Shown: piece after piece, positions 12,036 to 23,133 of the stretch
Position numbering within the stretch: the first letter of the stretch is position 1
Layout of the letters: each line of letters starts with the position of its first letter
DNA from: Euglena gracilis
Taxonomy: Eukaryota > Euglenida > Euglenophyceae > Euglenales
Assembly (NCBI GenBank): GCA_039621445.1
Contig: CP154957.1
Location: forward strand, 6,008,504-6,072,503
DNA length: 64,000 bases
Reading direction: 5' to 3'
Program-made: the position numbers and the translations under genes
Notes under the pieces: generated by a model
Seen by the model: the letters and a program-made list of their open reading frames with translations, nothing else
What the model was told of the DNA's origin: nothing
Database searches by the model: none

Positions 12036-13189
12036 AACAAAAAAAAAGGTCCGACGGGTTTGAACAAATGAATGTGATTCTGTGTATTCTCATTCAGCGC
12101 AATCCAAAGAGGAAAAAAGCGCCGCCGCGACCCCAGCATGTTTTTAAGCGGGGATTTTCCTGGGCCATCAATTATCAAAGGGGGGTCTCTGAGCTCTGTT
12201 GTCTTTGGAGAAAGAGCGAAGGAAAAAGGGTGGACCTCCCACCGCCCATTCTTATCTTCGATGTGCTCTTTATCGGTCTATGGAAACAGCAGGGGGAGGG
12301 GGTGTCAGGAGAGAGATATTGTCTGTAACCAGCCCCCTTCCATGCACAACGAAGACTCCAGATGACAAAAACAGGGGATCGGGAGGTGCTCATAAATTTC
12401 AAAGTTTCAGCTCAAATCAAATGCACTGAATCACCTCCCCCCCTTGTCCTTGACACGCCAAAATACAGGGAAAGTGCGGTGGACATGAGGGGGGGGGGGG
12501 TCATGGACACGCTGTGTGGTTGTTCAGGGAGTGGGTATCAGAAGAATAGAATCAGCACCATCTGGGCATCCCGGCAATCGGAAAAGCCTCCATTTGGCCC
12601 AAATCCACACCATACCATTGCTTACCGGGAGAGAGGAGTCATTTTCCACTTTCAGAAAAAGCAGCCAGAATTGCATTAAAGCTGGACTCGTTGCCGAAGG
12701 TGCCAATTTTTTTAATTTTTGGCCAAATCCTTTGACTGTAGCCATTTTGGCTGAGTGGCCAGAGTGGCCGACCCAGAAACCCAGAGGCAGGAAGTGGATA
12801 ACTGGTTTTTGAAAGGGGACCCCTCCAAAATGGAGGCAACCCCTCGCCCTAACCAACCCAAATATAAAGCCCTGACTGGATGCCACGAAGGAATTCTCAT
12901 TAAACGGCATAAAAACGGCAGAAATAAGAGCATTGCAAATGAAAGCAACACCTAAATATGAGCCGTTCTGCGGAAACCCAAATATCAGCAACCGGTTGCT
13001 TTTCTTAACAGGGGGGTCGCTGAGCTCTTATCGCTTTATGGGTAAGAGCGAAGCTTACCACTGGGGGAAAGGGGGGGGGTTGGAGCCCCCCCCCGCCCTC
13101 CCCGGTAGACTGTGAAAACCGCGGATTATAACCATGATCCCGGCTTGGTTCCCGGAATTTTTTTTTCAGTCGCGGGCGACTGGATTTCT
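12036..13189. other. Unassigned sequence
   Basis: Short frames, several G runs (for example 12490-12500 and 13069-13078), no recognised product. GAGCGAAGCTTA is shared by 10816 and 13046, another sign of repeated elements. Confidence 0.35.
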
Positions 13190-13800
13190 AGCTTCCAAAT
13201 CACCTCCGTTTGACCCCCAACTCCCCGCCAGGCCCGAGTTATTCACCCGCCCCCCCCCCTTCCGACTCTGCCATTTCGCTGGGGTCAAAAAAACGATCTT
13301 TCGAAAATATCTCGAAAAAACGCACATTATCTCCAGAAGTGTCCCACTTACCAAATGTCCCATGGAGGCCCTCTATCGCCCCCCCGTTCGCCGTTTTGGC
13401 AGCCGAAACACCTGTCCCGTGTTCCAGCGCGCTTTTGCGGCCCAAAACGACCATTTTGGGGGTTTTTTTGGGCCGTTTTTTTGGCCAAAAAAATCGGGGT
13501 TTCCAAAATATCTCGACAATGAAGCAAAATCAAAGGAAAAGTATGGAGAGCAAAAATGAAGCCCTTGGAATGCCCTATCCAATCATGGTTTACTTTCCCC
13601 CTAACTCTTTGTGTAGCACAAGTTGCGGCCATTTTCAGGGTCAAAAAATCGATGTTTCCGAAATATCTCAAAAATAAAGCAAAATAAAAAGAAATGTCCG
13701 GAGACCTAAATTGAAGCCCTTAAAATGCTCTATCTAACAATATTTTGATTTCCCTGCAACTCCTCGCCTAGCCCAAGTTACGGCCATTTTTTTGGGCCAA
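13190..13800 (-). repeat. Degenerate repeat family, block 2 (inverted)
   Basis: CGTTTGACCCCCAACTCCCC at about 13208 and GTCCGGAGACCTAAATTGAA at about 13696 are reverse complements of modules in 10300-10770. Units of roughly 150-180 bp repeat, each with a 'gaaatatctcgaaaa' core and a GCCCTTggAATGC core. Related text occurs at 30660-30800. Confidence 0.7.
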
Positions 13801-14029
13801 TTTTGGCCATTTTGTACAGTTTTGACCTGTTTTGACTTGGCCGTTTTTGGCCATTTTGGGGTCAAAAAGTCGAAAAAAAATCGAAAAAAAAATTTGCCCA
13901 CATACCCCCCCCACCCTGCCTTCCGGGTGTTTGTGGGGGTCAACCCACCCCACCGGGCGTACTCAATGAGCCATAGGTCGTTGACCGGTGAAACTCCTTG
14001 CCTCGCCCCCCAACAGCTGCTCCGCCAAA

Positions 14030-14380
14030 GCGAGTGACGCGGTACCCGGAAAAACGGTTTTCGAGTCGAAAATGAGCGTTTTTCGACCCCCCCCCACCGG
14101 CGCCCCGTTTTTGGCCCGAAACCCATGTCGAAAAGTCGAAAATTGGCCTTTGAAATTTGGCCTCCCGGACACGGAAAAACGGTTTTTGAGCCGACAATGA
14201 GCGTTTTTTGACCCCCCGGCGCCACGTTTTTGGCCCGAAACCCATTGACTTTGGGTCAAAACCGGGTCAAATAAGTCGAAAAAAATAGAAAAATTTTTTG
14301 CCGAAACGATGTTCTCCTCCCACACCTGGAAAAACTGTTTTTCAGCCGAAAATGAGCACCAAAACGTACCAAAAATTGCT
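14030..14380 (+). repeat. Short tandem repeat of about 125 bp, two to three units
   Basis: The core ACGGTTTTcGAGtCGAaAATG, followed by GAGCGTTTTT, a CCCC run and TTTTTGGCCCGAAACCCAT, occurs at about 14053, 14177 and, partly, 14335. Units are diverged. Confidence 0.65.
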
Positions 14381-15083
14381 TCCCATAACTCCGCCTCTGC
14401 CCAGCATCCGAGCTACGTTTTCGGTTTTACAGTCAAAAAACCGCGGGTAAAGAGCTCAGCACTATTCAAAACCTGGTTAATTTTTTTTTAAAACAATGGT
14501 ATGCGCCAGACCTAAATCATGCAACCAACTGACAAACGGTGCAAACTGGCACAAGGGGGGCAGGGAATAAACAAAACATGGACCTTCAAAAAACTTGATG
14601 CAAAAAAAGCAAAAACATGCAAAAATTAATGTTACTTCAGAGGCCCGGGGGAACCCGAAAAATAGGTGTAAATTATGATTGCCGATATCAAGAATTAAAA
14701 AAATTCAAGTAAACCTTGGTTGATCATAGGAGAAAATCTGGCCCAATGTGCAAAATTTTTCTGAATCAATTCCTTTCCAGCAGAAAACACAAAAAATAGA
14801 CCAGAACACAAACAAAACTGCAAAATTGCCAAATTCAAAAATTACACAAAACCACAAAAATTCCACGGTTGCATTCTTTCCTCCCCCTCCTGCTGGTGGA
14901 AATTTTCAAAAAGTTAGTTTTTCAGTAAATATCTCACAAATGTAGCACCCATCAAAGAAAAGGCTTGCCAGACTACTACCCCAAGTTAAATGGGCGAGCT
15001 GTTCCACCCCAAAAGCGGGTGATTTTAAACATCTCGAAATGACTGAGAAATGGGCGACCTAAAAATGAACCTCCTGGGACATT
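14381..15083. other. Unassigned AT-rich sequence
   Basis: No open frame of recognisable content and no clear repeat. Confidence 0.35.
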
Positions 15084-15183
15084 GGGGGGTTGGCACGCCG
15101 TGGCGAGGGGGTCCGAACAGGGGGGGGGGTAAATGGCGTGGCGAGGCCCTCGGAGGGGGGGGGGAGGGGTGTACCAACCCCCC
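15084..15183. mobile_element. G/C-run MITE with GGGGGGTTGG ends
   Basis: It begins GGGGGGTTGGCACGCC and ends GGTGTACCAACCCCCC, giving a terminal inverted repeat. Inside are inverted GGCGAGG and TGGCGTGGCGAGG blocks with G runs. The same vocabulary (CTCGCCACGCC, GGACCCCCTCGCCA) builds copies at 57301-57530 and about 58050-58200. Non-autonomous; its class is unknown. Confidence 0.65.
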
Positions 15184-15996
15184 ATTGTATCACGCGGCAC
15201 ACGTCAGGCCAGCTGCATATCTGGCCCCATTGCAGTCATTGTCTTTATTTTCTTTCATGTTTGTGTGTGTTTTTATGTTTACCATTTATTTATTCTTTAT
15301 TAATGTCATTATATTATATTGTCCTTTTATTCTAGTTCTCCCCCTCGTGTCAAAGTGACAAAATTTGCGGTCTGAAGAGGAGGGTGTTCATTGGACAAGT
15401 GCTCTGAACAGGCAAAACGTATGGTGACAGGAAATAATCATACATGTCTGTTCCCCCAGGGTCAATTCATAAAAATGACCTGGGGCCTTCAACTGACCGC
15501 ATTTTACTTTAGGGCCCAAACTGCTTCATTTTTGGGGCATAGCATCGCAAATACATTGCCTTTCCCCTTACCCCCAACTACAAATCATTGCATTGCTACT
15601 TCAATTTTGCTGTGCGCTGAGCCGCCACTGCACTGCAGCGAAAGCAAAACAAACAAGCAAAAATTATGACAAACTTTGGATGAAGCACGAAAATCAATGA
15701 CCTGGCAGAATAAACGTTGAAAGGGAGTATGAAGTGTGCAAAAAAGTTTTAAATGCAAAAAAGCACAGGTGCCCAACATCCAAAAGATAATTTTAAGGAA
15801 AGCCCATGACAATATTTCGCATTGCCATCTCATTTTCATTGGGATGAACACATCATTGATGAAATAGTGCACACACCTCTCCATTGTCAGACAGGTAGGC
15901 AACACTCAATTCAATATTCTCCTGCAATGCCATACACTGCATTCTCAATGATTCCTCAGAGTCCTGGGGTGAACGGCATTGAGTGAAGCGCTGCGG
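15184..15996. other. Unassigned sequence
   Basis: Probable 3' flank of the coiled-coil gene on - and intergenic sequence. No supported feature. Confidence 0.35.
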
Positions 15997-16929
15997 TTAC
16001 ATCAAAACGCGTCGCCACACTTGTTGGGTTGCTTGAGTTGGACGTCCTGCCGCCCCCACATCTCCTGGAGGAAAAAAAAGAACAAACCACCGACATCGGC
16101 AACGCGGCACACCGTTGTGTAGCGCTTCGATGCCCTGCGGCTGCGCTGGCCTTTGACCCGCCCAGAACGAGGAAGCCTGGGCCAATTTTGTTGCCGCATC
16201 AGCGGCGGCCCCGTTGAACTGCAGCAGCTTTGCCTCGGAGGCTGCGTGCTGACGGTCCACGTGCTCCTTTAGAGCCAGTGTGTGCAACTGAGCAGCTTTC
16301 CTGAGAAGAGACATTGCATGCACCATTTTCACAACACAATACACCACATTTTTCCAAATCTTTGAACCCTTGATGGTGGTGGTGGTGGTGGTGGTGGTGG
16401 TGGTGGTGGTGGTGGTGGTGGTGGTGGTGGTGGTGGTGGTGGTGGTGGTGGTGGTGGTGGTGACGACGACGATGACAGAAACAATGGTGGTGATGGTGGT
16501 GATGGTGGTGTTGACAACATCGACAACGACGACGATAGCAGCAAGCAGCAACAACATATTGTTCAATCACTGAATACTCGAGTGTGTTTATTCCCCCTAT
16601 TCCCCCAGAAATAAACGTAATTTAGTATATTTAATCCAGGGGTGAAATTGAAAAACATATGTAGATATGCACACAATTGGAACTCAATATGAGCCTTCTG
16701 TTTGTCAATTGCGGGGATGTCATTCAATAAACTCTGCAAATGGCGCTTCAAGTTCTCCTCTTCCAATTCCAACCCTTCAATACTTCTTTGGACTGAAAGA
16801 GTGGAATGGACATCACTTCGACCCTGTGTGGAGACTTTCGCAAAAAGGACCCCTCCATCACTGGCCCCTCTCAACAGGGCATGTCGTGTATCTGACTTTC
16901 CCCAGGTGGAGGATTCAAGTTCAAAAGAT
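15997..16929 (-). CDS. Unidentified coiled-coil protein, last three exons (partial)
   Basis: Three exons read in phase on the - strand. Exon 16929-16675 follows the acceptor TTTTCTTTTTCCAG and encodes FELESSTWGKSDTRHALLRG, then SIEGLELEEENLKRHLQSLL, and ends at donor GTGTGC. Exon 16300-16113 follows CTCTTCTCAG and encodes KAAQLHTLALKEHVDRQHAA and AAADAATKLAQASSF; its donor is again GTGTGC. Exon 16064-15997 follows TTTCCTCCAG and ends GRPTQATQQVWRRVLM then TAA. Phases fit at both junctions: TT plus G restores Leu, and G plus GA restores Gly. Joined, this gives about 170 residues, largely alpha-helical with heptad-like Leu spacing. No catalytic motif or membrane segment is seen. I recognise no family. 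The intron 16674-16301 contains a (GGT)n microsatellite. This is probably a single-copy host gene whose upstream exons lie beyond 17 kb, where mobile elements begin. Confidence 0.6.
16373..16461. repeat. (GGT)n microsatellite
   Basis: About 30 perfect GGT units inside an intron of the coiled-coil gene. The poly-His, poly-Pro, poly-Thr and poly-Val frames across it are artefacts. Confidence 0.95.
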
Positions 16930-17189
16930 CTGGAAAAAGAAAAGGTGGGGTCCCAAAATTTTTTTGCTTTTTTTTGGACCCCCCCCCAAAGAACAAAACC
17001 CAACCTTGGAAGAATCAGTTGCTTGCTTGGATGAGTGGGCAGATGGGAGTCAGAGGGGGTTCTGGGGTTTCCCCCTTCCCTGTTCCTGCCGAGGCAGCTG
17101 GGCAGGACATTTTCTTCCATTTTGACTTCCAGCTTCCTTTGCTCTGGTCAAAGCTTCACCCAAAAATCAAATTTTGAGGTGTGTGCATA

Positions 17190-17448
17190 TCAGGCTTCTT
17201 TTTAAGACCCCCGGGGGGGGAGGGGGGGTCCCCCCCCACCCACCCAGGGTGGCGTGGGACCCCCCCCCCGGGGGGTGACCCCCCCAAAATCGGGCCTGTT
17301 AAAGGCAATTTTCAAAAATTTTCGGCGCTTTGCGCCGAAAAGGTATACCCGGTGCCTCCGGTGCGGGACCCCCCCCCCCGGGGGGTCCGGCCCGGAACCA
17401 CCCACCCACCCCCCTCCCCCCCCCGGGGGGGGGGGGGTCTTCTGACTT
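17190..17448. mobile_element. GC-run MITE fragment (GGTATACC/CGGCGC family)
   Basis: Opens CAGGCTTCTTTTTAAGACCC and is built of long C and G runs. It has an internal hairpin TTCGGCGC-tttg-CGCCGAA followed by AAGGTATACC. The hairpin and GGTATAC motif recur at about 25556-25585 and 49340-49360. Its right side is interrupted by the PHD-gene element that starts at 17449. Confidence 0.6.
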
Positions 17449-18737
17449 AAAAACGTGTTCAGCCCGCCAAATGCCTGCCCTGAAATTCGTGGTCATGAAC
17501 ACGTTTTCCATTAAGGCATCTGTGGCAATGACACGTTTTTCATAAAAGCATCTGTGGCAATGACACGTTTTCCATTAAGGCATCTGTGGCAATGACACGT
17601 TTCCATTAGGGCATCTGTGGCGATCAAAAAAATTGTTGTCATGAAAATTCGGCGACAGGTTGAGAGGCCGGGTGGTCCTCTACCCTAGACTAGGTAGGTC
17701 TAGACTAGACTGGACTAGACTAGGTAGGTCTAGGGGGATACTCTACAACACAAGAAACGGCCAGAGGTTGCCTTTGAGCAATACGACAGGGAGTGTTAGA
17801 CGTCACGGAAGACGACACGCAAAAAAGAGCCATACTTTGCTGGCCGCCGCAAATCATGGCAATGAAAATGGTATGCCAAACCGCAGGCGTCACACACCAC
17901 TTTCCTCGGCTCCACACGATTTGGATTTTTGGGAATGGCAAAACCACAAAAACCACATCTGTCCTGTTTTTTTTTAGGCAGTCGGGACACAGCACGAGGC
18001 AGAGGGGGTTGGTCGGGGGGGGGGGGGGATTGGCGCTCTGCAAAAGGCAACACAACTCCGTTGGTCGTGGTTTAGCGGACTCCCCGAGCGACGGCATTCA
18101 CATGTATGAAAAGAGTTTGCCGAACGATTCCCTGAAACGAATTCACTTCCCGACTGCTGCGCACGTCGAGCCACACATTGTTCAATGACGCTTGCCTCAT
18201 CGAACAACAGGCTGGGTTCCAGCTCCCATCCCGTCCAGGCAATAAAGAAATCATCAAGCTCAGGGTAAGATGCTTGCCGATGTTGACACAGTTTGGCGAA
18301 CTCCAAACAGTTGGCAACAGCAGCAAGCTCTGCACCTACGGAGCCAGACTTTTTCTTTGTGTTGCCCTGTGCCAGCAAGGTGCCATGAAGGGGGTCAACC
18401 TTCGGCTTCTTGGCATCTTGCTGGTATACCGCGAGAGCAGCCAGGAACAGTTCCGTCCTAGGGGGAGGTGGCAAAAGACCATTCACAAAGTTTGCCGTGC
18501 GTTTAGTCATAGTGGGAGGGCTGTGAAAAAAGGGGGGAAAGGGGGGGTAACACGTTTTCCATTAGGGCATCTGTGACAATGACACGTTTTCCATTAAGGC
18601 ATCTGTGGTAAGGCACGTTTTCCATTAGGGCATCATTTTTTCAGTCCAAATTTCACATTTTCGCGTTTTTGACCCCTTGCGTGAATCATGACCACAAATT
18701 TAAGGGCAGGCATTTGGCGGGCTCTGAACACGTTTTT
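17449..18737. mobile_element. PHD-gene TIR element, copy 1
   Basis: Terminal inverted repeats of about 50 bp: 17449-17499 (AAAACGTGTTCAGCCCGCC...TCATGA) and 18686-18737 inverted. Next to each end lie direct repeats of ACACGTTTTCCATTAAGGC followed by ATCTGTGGCAATG, in the same orientation on both sides. A single gene occupies the interior on -. An almost identical element lies at 20447-21950. No transposase is seen. Confidence 0.85.
17796..18510 (-). pseudogene. PHD-finger protein of TIR element, copy 1 (degraded)
   Basis: Starts MTKRTANFVNGLLPPPPRTE at 18510. The N-terminal domain runs with DPLHGTLLAQGNTKKKSG and then LEFAKLCQHRQASYPELDDF to about residue 110. Downstream, the PHD zinc-finger (CGFCG, then VVCDACGLAYHFHC) is encoded in the +1 frame relative to the N-terminal domain. 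The last CxxC pair of the finger is lost (GSFLRVVF instead of GSFLCKAC in copy 2), so the finger cannot bind its second zinc normally. PHD fingers usually bind histone H3 tails. Here the function is unknown; the gene is confined to the element. Probably a decayed copy. Confidence 0.65.
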
Positions 18738-19684
18738 TATATCGAGAACTGTGTCCCAGACGCGGTTCGGGAGTGAAACCTGTGCCTGGGACGCCGGTTC
18801 GGGCGGTAACCCGAACCGGCGTCCCAGGCACGGGTTTCATGCCCGAACCAGCGTCTGGGACACAGTTTTTGAAACCGTGGCTAGGGGGCTCCGGTTTCAT
18901 GCCCGAACCGGCGGCTGAGGAATCACGGCCAAATTCGCCCAAAATACCCATGTTTGGCAGTTTTGGGCTACTTTGGCCCAAATGGGCCGCCGGTCAAAAA
19001 TGGCAGATTCCACACTTATGAAGCCATGTTACCCATTAATCGAAAGCTCTTCTCAAGGGCTTTCGACAGATGGCCACAGGATTCGGCCATAATGCACGCA
19101 GCGCTTATTTTCAGCGATCGTGTATTCCAAAATTTAACATCCTAATTTGTCAAATCCCACATCTCAGGTTGCATATTGCATATCAAACGAAAGGTCTCGC
19201 CACCACCTTTCGCTTGGTACCCACAGAACTCAGCCAGATTACAAAGCGCCCTCAAAATCAGCGATCGCATTTTTCCGCATTTTTCGGACCCCATTTGCAT
19301 ATCTGAAATTCCACTTTTCAGCTGCCATGTTGCCCATCGATCGAAAGCTCTTCTCGAGGGCTTTCAGCAGATGGCCTTAGATTTCTGTCATGCTTCGTGG
19401 TATTCTATTTCAGAAATTCTCCAAAATTGGCCAAAAGGGAATTTTTCCTCAAAAACCCCCAATTTTTGGCCCAAGACCACCCAAAAACTGCTCAAATATG
19501 ATTGCCACCTGTCTACAAACCCTTTTGGACACTTTTTGGCACTTTTTATTTTGGGTCCCCCAGAAGCCGGTTTCACGCCCGAACCGGCGTCTGGGACGCC
19601 GGTTCGGCGCAGAAATTTCCCGCCCGAACCGGCGTCCCAGACGCCGGTTCGGGCATGAAACCGGAGCCCCCAGACACGGTTTCA
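18738..19684. mobile_element. Foldback element with CCGAACCGGCG palindromes, copy 1
   Basis: Both ends are built from long inverted stems of the type GCCGGTTCGGGCGGTAACCC / CCGAACCGGCGTCCCAGGC: 18745-18870 on the left, 19560-19680 on the right. The interior has no gene, only unique sequence such as GAAAGCTCTTCTC-aAGGGCTTTC. It sits between CACGTTTTT and AAACAAATTGTGG, which are adjacent at 21940-21965, so the empty site is visible in the other copy. A second member is at about 23318-24516. Confidence 0.8.
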
Positions 19685-19797
19685 AACAAATTGTGGCTGA
19701 CCCAGATTTCAGCCTGAAAACGTGTTCAGGGGGCCCCCTTCGGGCCCCCCTGCTGAACACGTTTTCAGGCTGAAATCTGGGCTCAGCCACAATTTGT
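19683..19797. repeat. Near-perfect palindrome, arms of about 52 bp
   Basis: AAATTGTGGCTGAcCCAGAT is followed by TTCAGCCTGAAAACGTGTTC, a GGGGGCCCCCTTCGGG loop region, then the reverse complement. The same palindrome follows copy 2 at 21952-22070. It carries the AAAACGTGTTCAG motif of the PHD-element ends, so it may be a paired or solo terminus. Confidence 0.85.
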
Positions 19798-20324
19798 GTG
19801 TAGGAAAAAAAACCTGGTGCAAATTCTAGTGGAAGAGACTTGGAAAAAAATTGCCTCCTCCCGGAAAAATGGATCGTGGCACATCATGGCATCATATGTT
19901 AAAAACAGCCTGGTGGTGACACGGTAGCGGAGATATTCACAAACAATTATCAATTTGAAAAAAGGGGGGAAATTCCCCCTCAGACCCATGAGTTCTGGAC
20001 TTGTTTGGCCGACCGAAGGGCTGCAAAACAGCAGCGATGTCCGACGGCAAAGACACCCAAAAGTTCAATGAAAAGTTGAGTTCTTAGTGTGAGAAATTTC
20101 AAACAAAACTCACTTAAAAAGAGTTTTCTTTCCAAAATTTCGGGAAATAATTCTTTCCTGAGATTTCCCTCGACCCCCTCCTTTACACCTGTGCGCTCAT
20201 GGGGTTTCAGGCCAGCCTCTGGGGCATTCCAGGGTTTGGAACCCACCAAAAAAGTCAGTTCTGTTTGGGCGTTGCACCACAATTTTTTTTGGCAAAATCC
20301 TGTGTCCGTCTGGGTCCCCGTCTG
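19798..20324. other. Sequence between the two PHD elements
   Basis: No supported gene; short frames only. Confidence 0.35.
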
Positions 20325-20446
20325 GGTCCCTCAACCCCGGGGGGGGGGGGAGGGGGGTCCGGTGTGCCTGTGTGTGCCTGCCCAGGCAGGCACTACCCCA
20401 CCCCCCGGGTGGTCGGATTTCGGCCTGTGCCCAGGCAGATTCTTTT

Positions 20447-21950
20447 AAAAACGTGTTCAGCCCGCCAAATGCCTGCCCTGAAATTCGTGGTCATGAACAC
20501 GTTTTCAATGAGGGCATTTGTGGCAATGACACGTTTTCAGTGAAGGCATCTGTGTGCAGGCACGTTTTCAATGAGGGCATTTGTGGCAATGACACGTTTT
20601 CAGTGAAGGCATCTGTGTTCAGGCACGTTTTCAGTGAGGGCATCTGTGGCAACCCCCAGCAAGAAACGAAAATCGCTATCATGAAAAATCGGCGTGCGGT
20701 TGAGAGGCCGGGTGGTCCTCAACGGGTGAGGCGGGTCGGGGGCACTCTACAACACGAAGAAGACGACAACAAGAAGGCTAGGTTGCCTTGGCACAACGAC
20801 AGGGAAGGGGCGAAAATCACGGCACACGACAGGCTTTACACAAAAAAGAGCCATACTTTGGTGGCCGCCACAAATCTTGGCAATGAAAATGATATGCCAA
20901 ACCGCAGGCGTCACAGACAACTTTGTTCAGCTCCACACAATTTGGATTTTTCGGAATGGGAACACCACAAAAACCACATTTCTCCTGTTTTATAGGCAGT
21001 CGGGACACAGCACGAGGCACAGGGGGTTGGTCAGGGGAGGGAACAGAGCTGACCACAGGAGCGGAACGTTGCTCGGCGGTGGGAAAGACAGAGGGAACAC
21101 TGGTCAGGTCCTGATTTTCGACCGAGTGTTCGTCACTTGGTGGGGCGCAAAAATTTGCCCAAATTGACCACCGTGCAACGTTCCGCGCCGTAGCTGCACC
21201 GTCGTCCTCCTCGGTTTTCAGGGTGACGGACGGCGGGCAGGAGGAAGGCAACACTACTCCCTCGGTCGTTGTTTTGCGGAATGCCCGAGCGACGGCATTC
21301 ACATGTATGAAAAGAGGTTGCCGAACGATTCCCTGAAACGAACAAAGTTCCCGACTGCTGCTCACGTTGAGCCACACATTGTTCGATGACGCTCGCCTCA
21401 TCGAACAACAGGCTGGGTTCCAGCTCCCATCCCGTCCAGGCAACAAAGAAAGCATCCAGCTCAGGGTAAGAGGCTTGCCGATGTTGACACAGTTTGGCGA
21501 ACTCCAAACAGTTGGCAACAGCAGCAAGCTCTGCACCCACGGAGCCGGACTTTTTCTTTGTGTTGCCCTGTGCCAGCAAGGTGCCATGAAGGGGGTCAAC
21601 CTTCGGCTTCTTGGCATCTTGCTGGTATACCGCGAGAGCAGCCAGGAACAGTTCCGTCCTAGGGGGAGGTGGCAAAAGACCATTCACAAAGTTTGCCGTG
21701 CGTTTGGCCATATTGGCAGGGCTGCGGGAAAAAGGAAAAAAAGAGAAAAAAGGGGGGGGGTGACACGTTTTCAGTGAGGGCATTTGTGGCAATGACACGT
21801 TTTCAGTGAAGGCATCTGTGTTCAGGCACGTTTTCAGTGAGGGCGCCGTTTTTTGGGTCCGAATTTCACAAATTCGCGTTTTTGACCCCTTGCGTGAATC
21901 ATGACCACGAATTTCAGGGCAGGCATTTGGCGGGCTCTGAACACGTTTTT
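20447..21950. mobile_element. PHD-gene TIR element, copy 2
   Basis: Terminal inverted repeats 20447-20500 and about 21897-21950 (AAAACGTGTTCAGCCCGCCA and its reverse complement). Subterminal direct repeats ACACGTTTTCAGTGAAGGC / ATCTGTGTTCAGGC occur in the same orientation at both ends. It carries the most complete PHD gene. TIRs and interior match copy 1 closely, which suggests recent spread or local duplication. Confidence 0.85.
20817..21711 (-). CDS. PHD-finger protein carried by a TIR element, copy 2
   Basis: The likely start is the ATG at 21711 (MAKRTANFVNGLLPPPPRTE). The N-terminal domain continues through FLAALAVYQQDAKKPKVDPL, KKKSGSVGAELAAVANCLEF and ASYPELDAFFVAWTGWELEP; this frame stays open to 21133. 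The C-terminal part is in the +1 frame: FQGIVRQPLFIHVNAVARAF, an acidic TEEDDG linker, then a PHD finger. Its ligands are CGFCG, VVCDACG, LAYHFHC and GSFLCKAC, the C4HC3 pattern, ending CRVP at 20817. The two parts overlap, so the protein needs an intron, a +1 recoding event or a repaired frameshift. All three copies in the window show the same +1 relation. Cellular role unknown; PHD fingers usually read histone tails, which could suit target choice or silencing evasion, but that is inference. Confidence 0.6.
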
Positions 21951-21951
21951 A

Positions 21952-22070
21952 AACAAATTGTGGCTGAGCCCAGATTTCAGCCTGAAAACGTGTTCAGGGG
22001 GCCCCCTTCGGGGGCCCCCTGGCTGAACACGTTTTCAGGCTGAAATCTGGGCTCAGCCACAATTTGTGTA
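21952..22070. repeat. Near-perfect palindrome, second copy
   Basis: Same inverted arms as 19683-19797, with a GGGGGCCCCCTTCGGGGGCC centre. Confidence 0.85.
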
Positions 22071-23133
22071 TAGAAAATAGGCCATTTTTCCGGGTCTGTG
22101 CTTGGGCACTTTTGGCCGTGTGCCCTACCCCCCCCCCCCCCGGGGGGCGGATTTGGAGTGCCTTGGAGTGCCTGCCAGGCAGGCACCCCCCCCCCCCGGG
22201 GTGGGGTCCACCCGACTAAAATACAGCCTGGTCACCGCCCACATGCATCTTGACTTGGCTTCTAATTCAGTTTTTTAAAGAGCACACCATTGTTGTTGAC
22301 AAATTTGGACCTGTTTGGGGGGAAACTTTTTGGAAAAATGCATTGCCCTTTGGGCAGCAATATTTTTTTTATTCAACAGAAATCCATTCAAAATGGCTCG
22401 GAGGGGGGCCAGGGGTTTTTTTTTGTAACTGTGAATTGAGGCCCGGCGCCTGACCTGTATTTCGTGGGTGTGAACACGAAATACAGGGCGTTATTTTCAA
22501 TTCACGAATACAGGCTGTATTCGTGAATAGGGTATTCACGAAATACAGGCTGTATTTCGTGAATAGGATTTTTTTTGTGTTTAAAACACTTTCTGAAACT
22601 AGAAACCTCCTTGCATCACATCATCCGAAGTGATTCAGAAAAAAACCAAATGCACAAAGCAAAAGAAAATTGAATGGCATATCCTGGGTGATAAATGAAG
22701 GTGGTGCACAACTGGTGCAATATCAGACAGCAAAATACTGTGGGGGGCGGGGAAAGCTAACGAGGTTTGCACAAACGACACACCCATGACCCATGTTTGG
22801 GCTCATGGCATAAATTCACACAACGCCAGTGGTGTGAAAGGGAACAAACGTCACACTGCACTCGGTTCATATCACGGCACGGGGAGCGAGGGGGAACGAC
22901 CACACCACATCTGGCACACGTGGGGGAGGCTGACACAAGACGGCGCTTTTTGAAACGACAGTGGTGGATCAATCAACCAGGCCGCCCACGCACAAAGGAA
23001 AGTGTCCAGTTAGTCGTAGACGGCGCCAAGCTCACTGCACACCACCTCGAATTCAAGGAGGTGAGCAAATGCGGATTGCTCTGTCCCTTCCGTCCCGGAC
23101 GCTTTCTTTTTGGTAGCCTCCACCAGAATGTTA

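Larger units (their letters stand above)
20325..22230. mobile_element. G/C-run element split by PHD element copy 2
   Basis: Left part 20325-20446 (CCCCGGGGGG... GGTCCGGTGTGCCTG ... GGTCGGATTTCGGCC) and right part 22071-22230 (AAAATAGGCCATTTTT ... GGATTTGGAGTGCCTT ... GACTAAAATACAGCCTG) match a continuous unit at 30097-30358. The PHD element and its palindrome were therefore inserted within this unit, before AAAATAGGCC. Confidence 0.65.

Noticed and set aside
16373-16461. Poly-His/Pro/Thr/Val protein
   Set aside because: A (GGT)n microsatellite in an intron; only the flanking exon text is credible.
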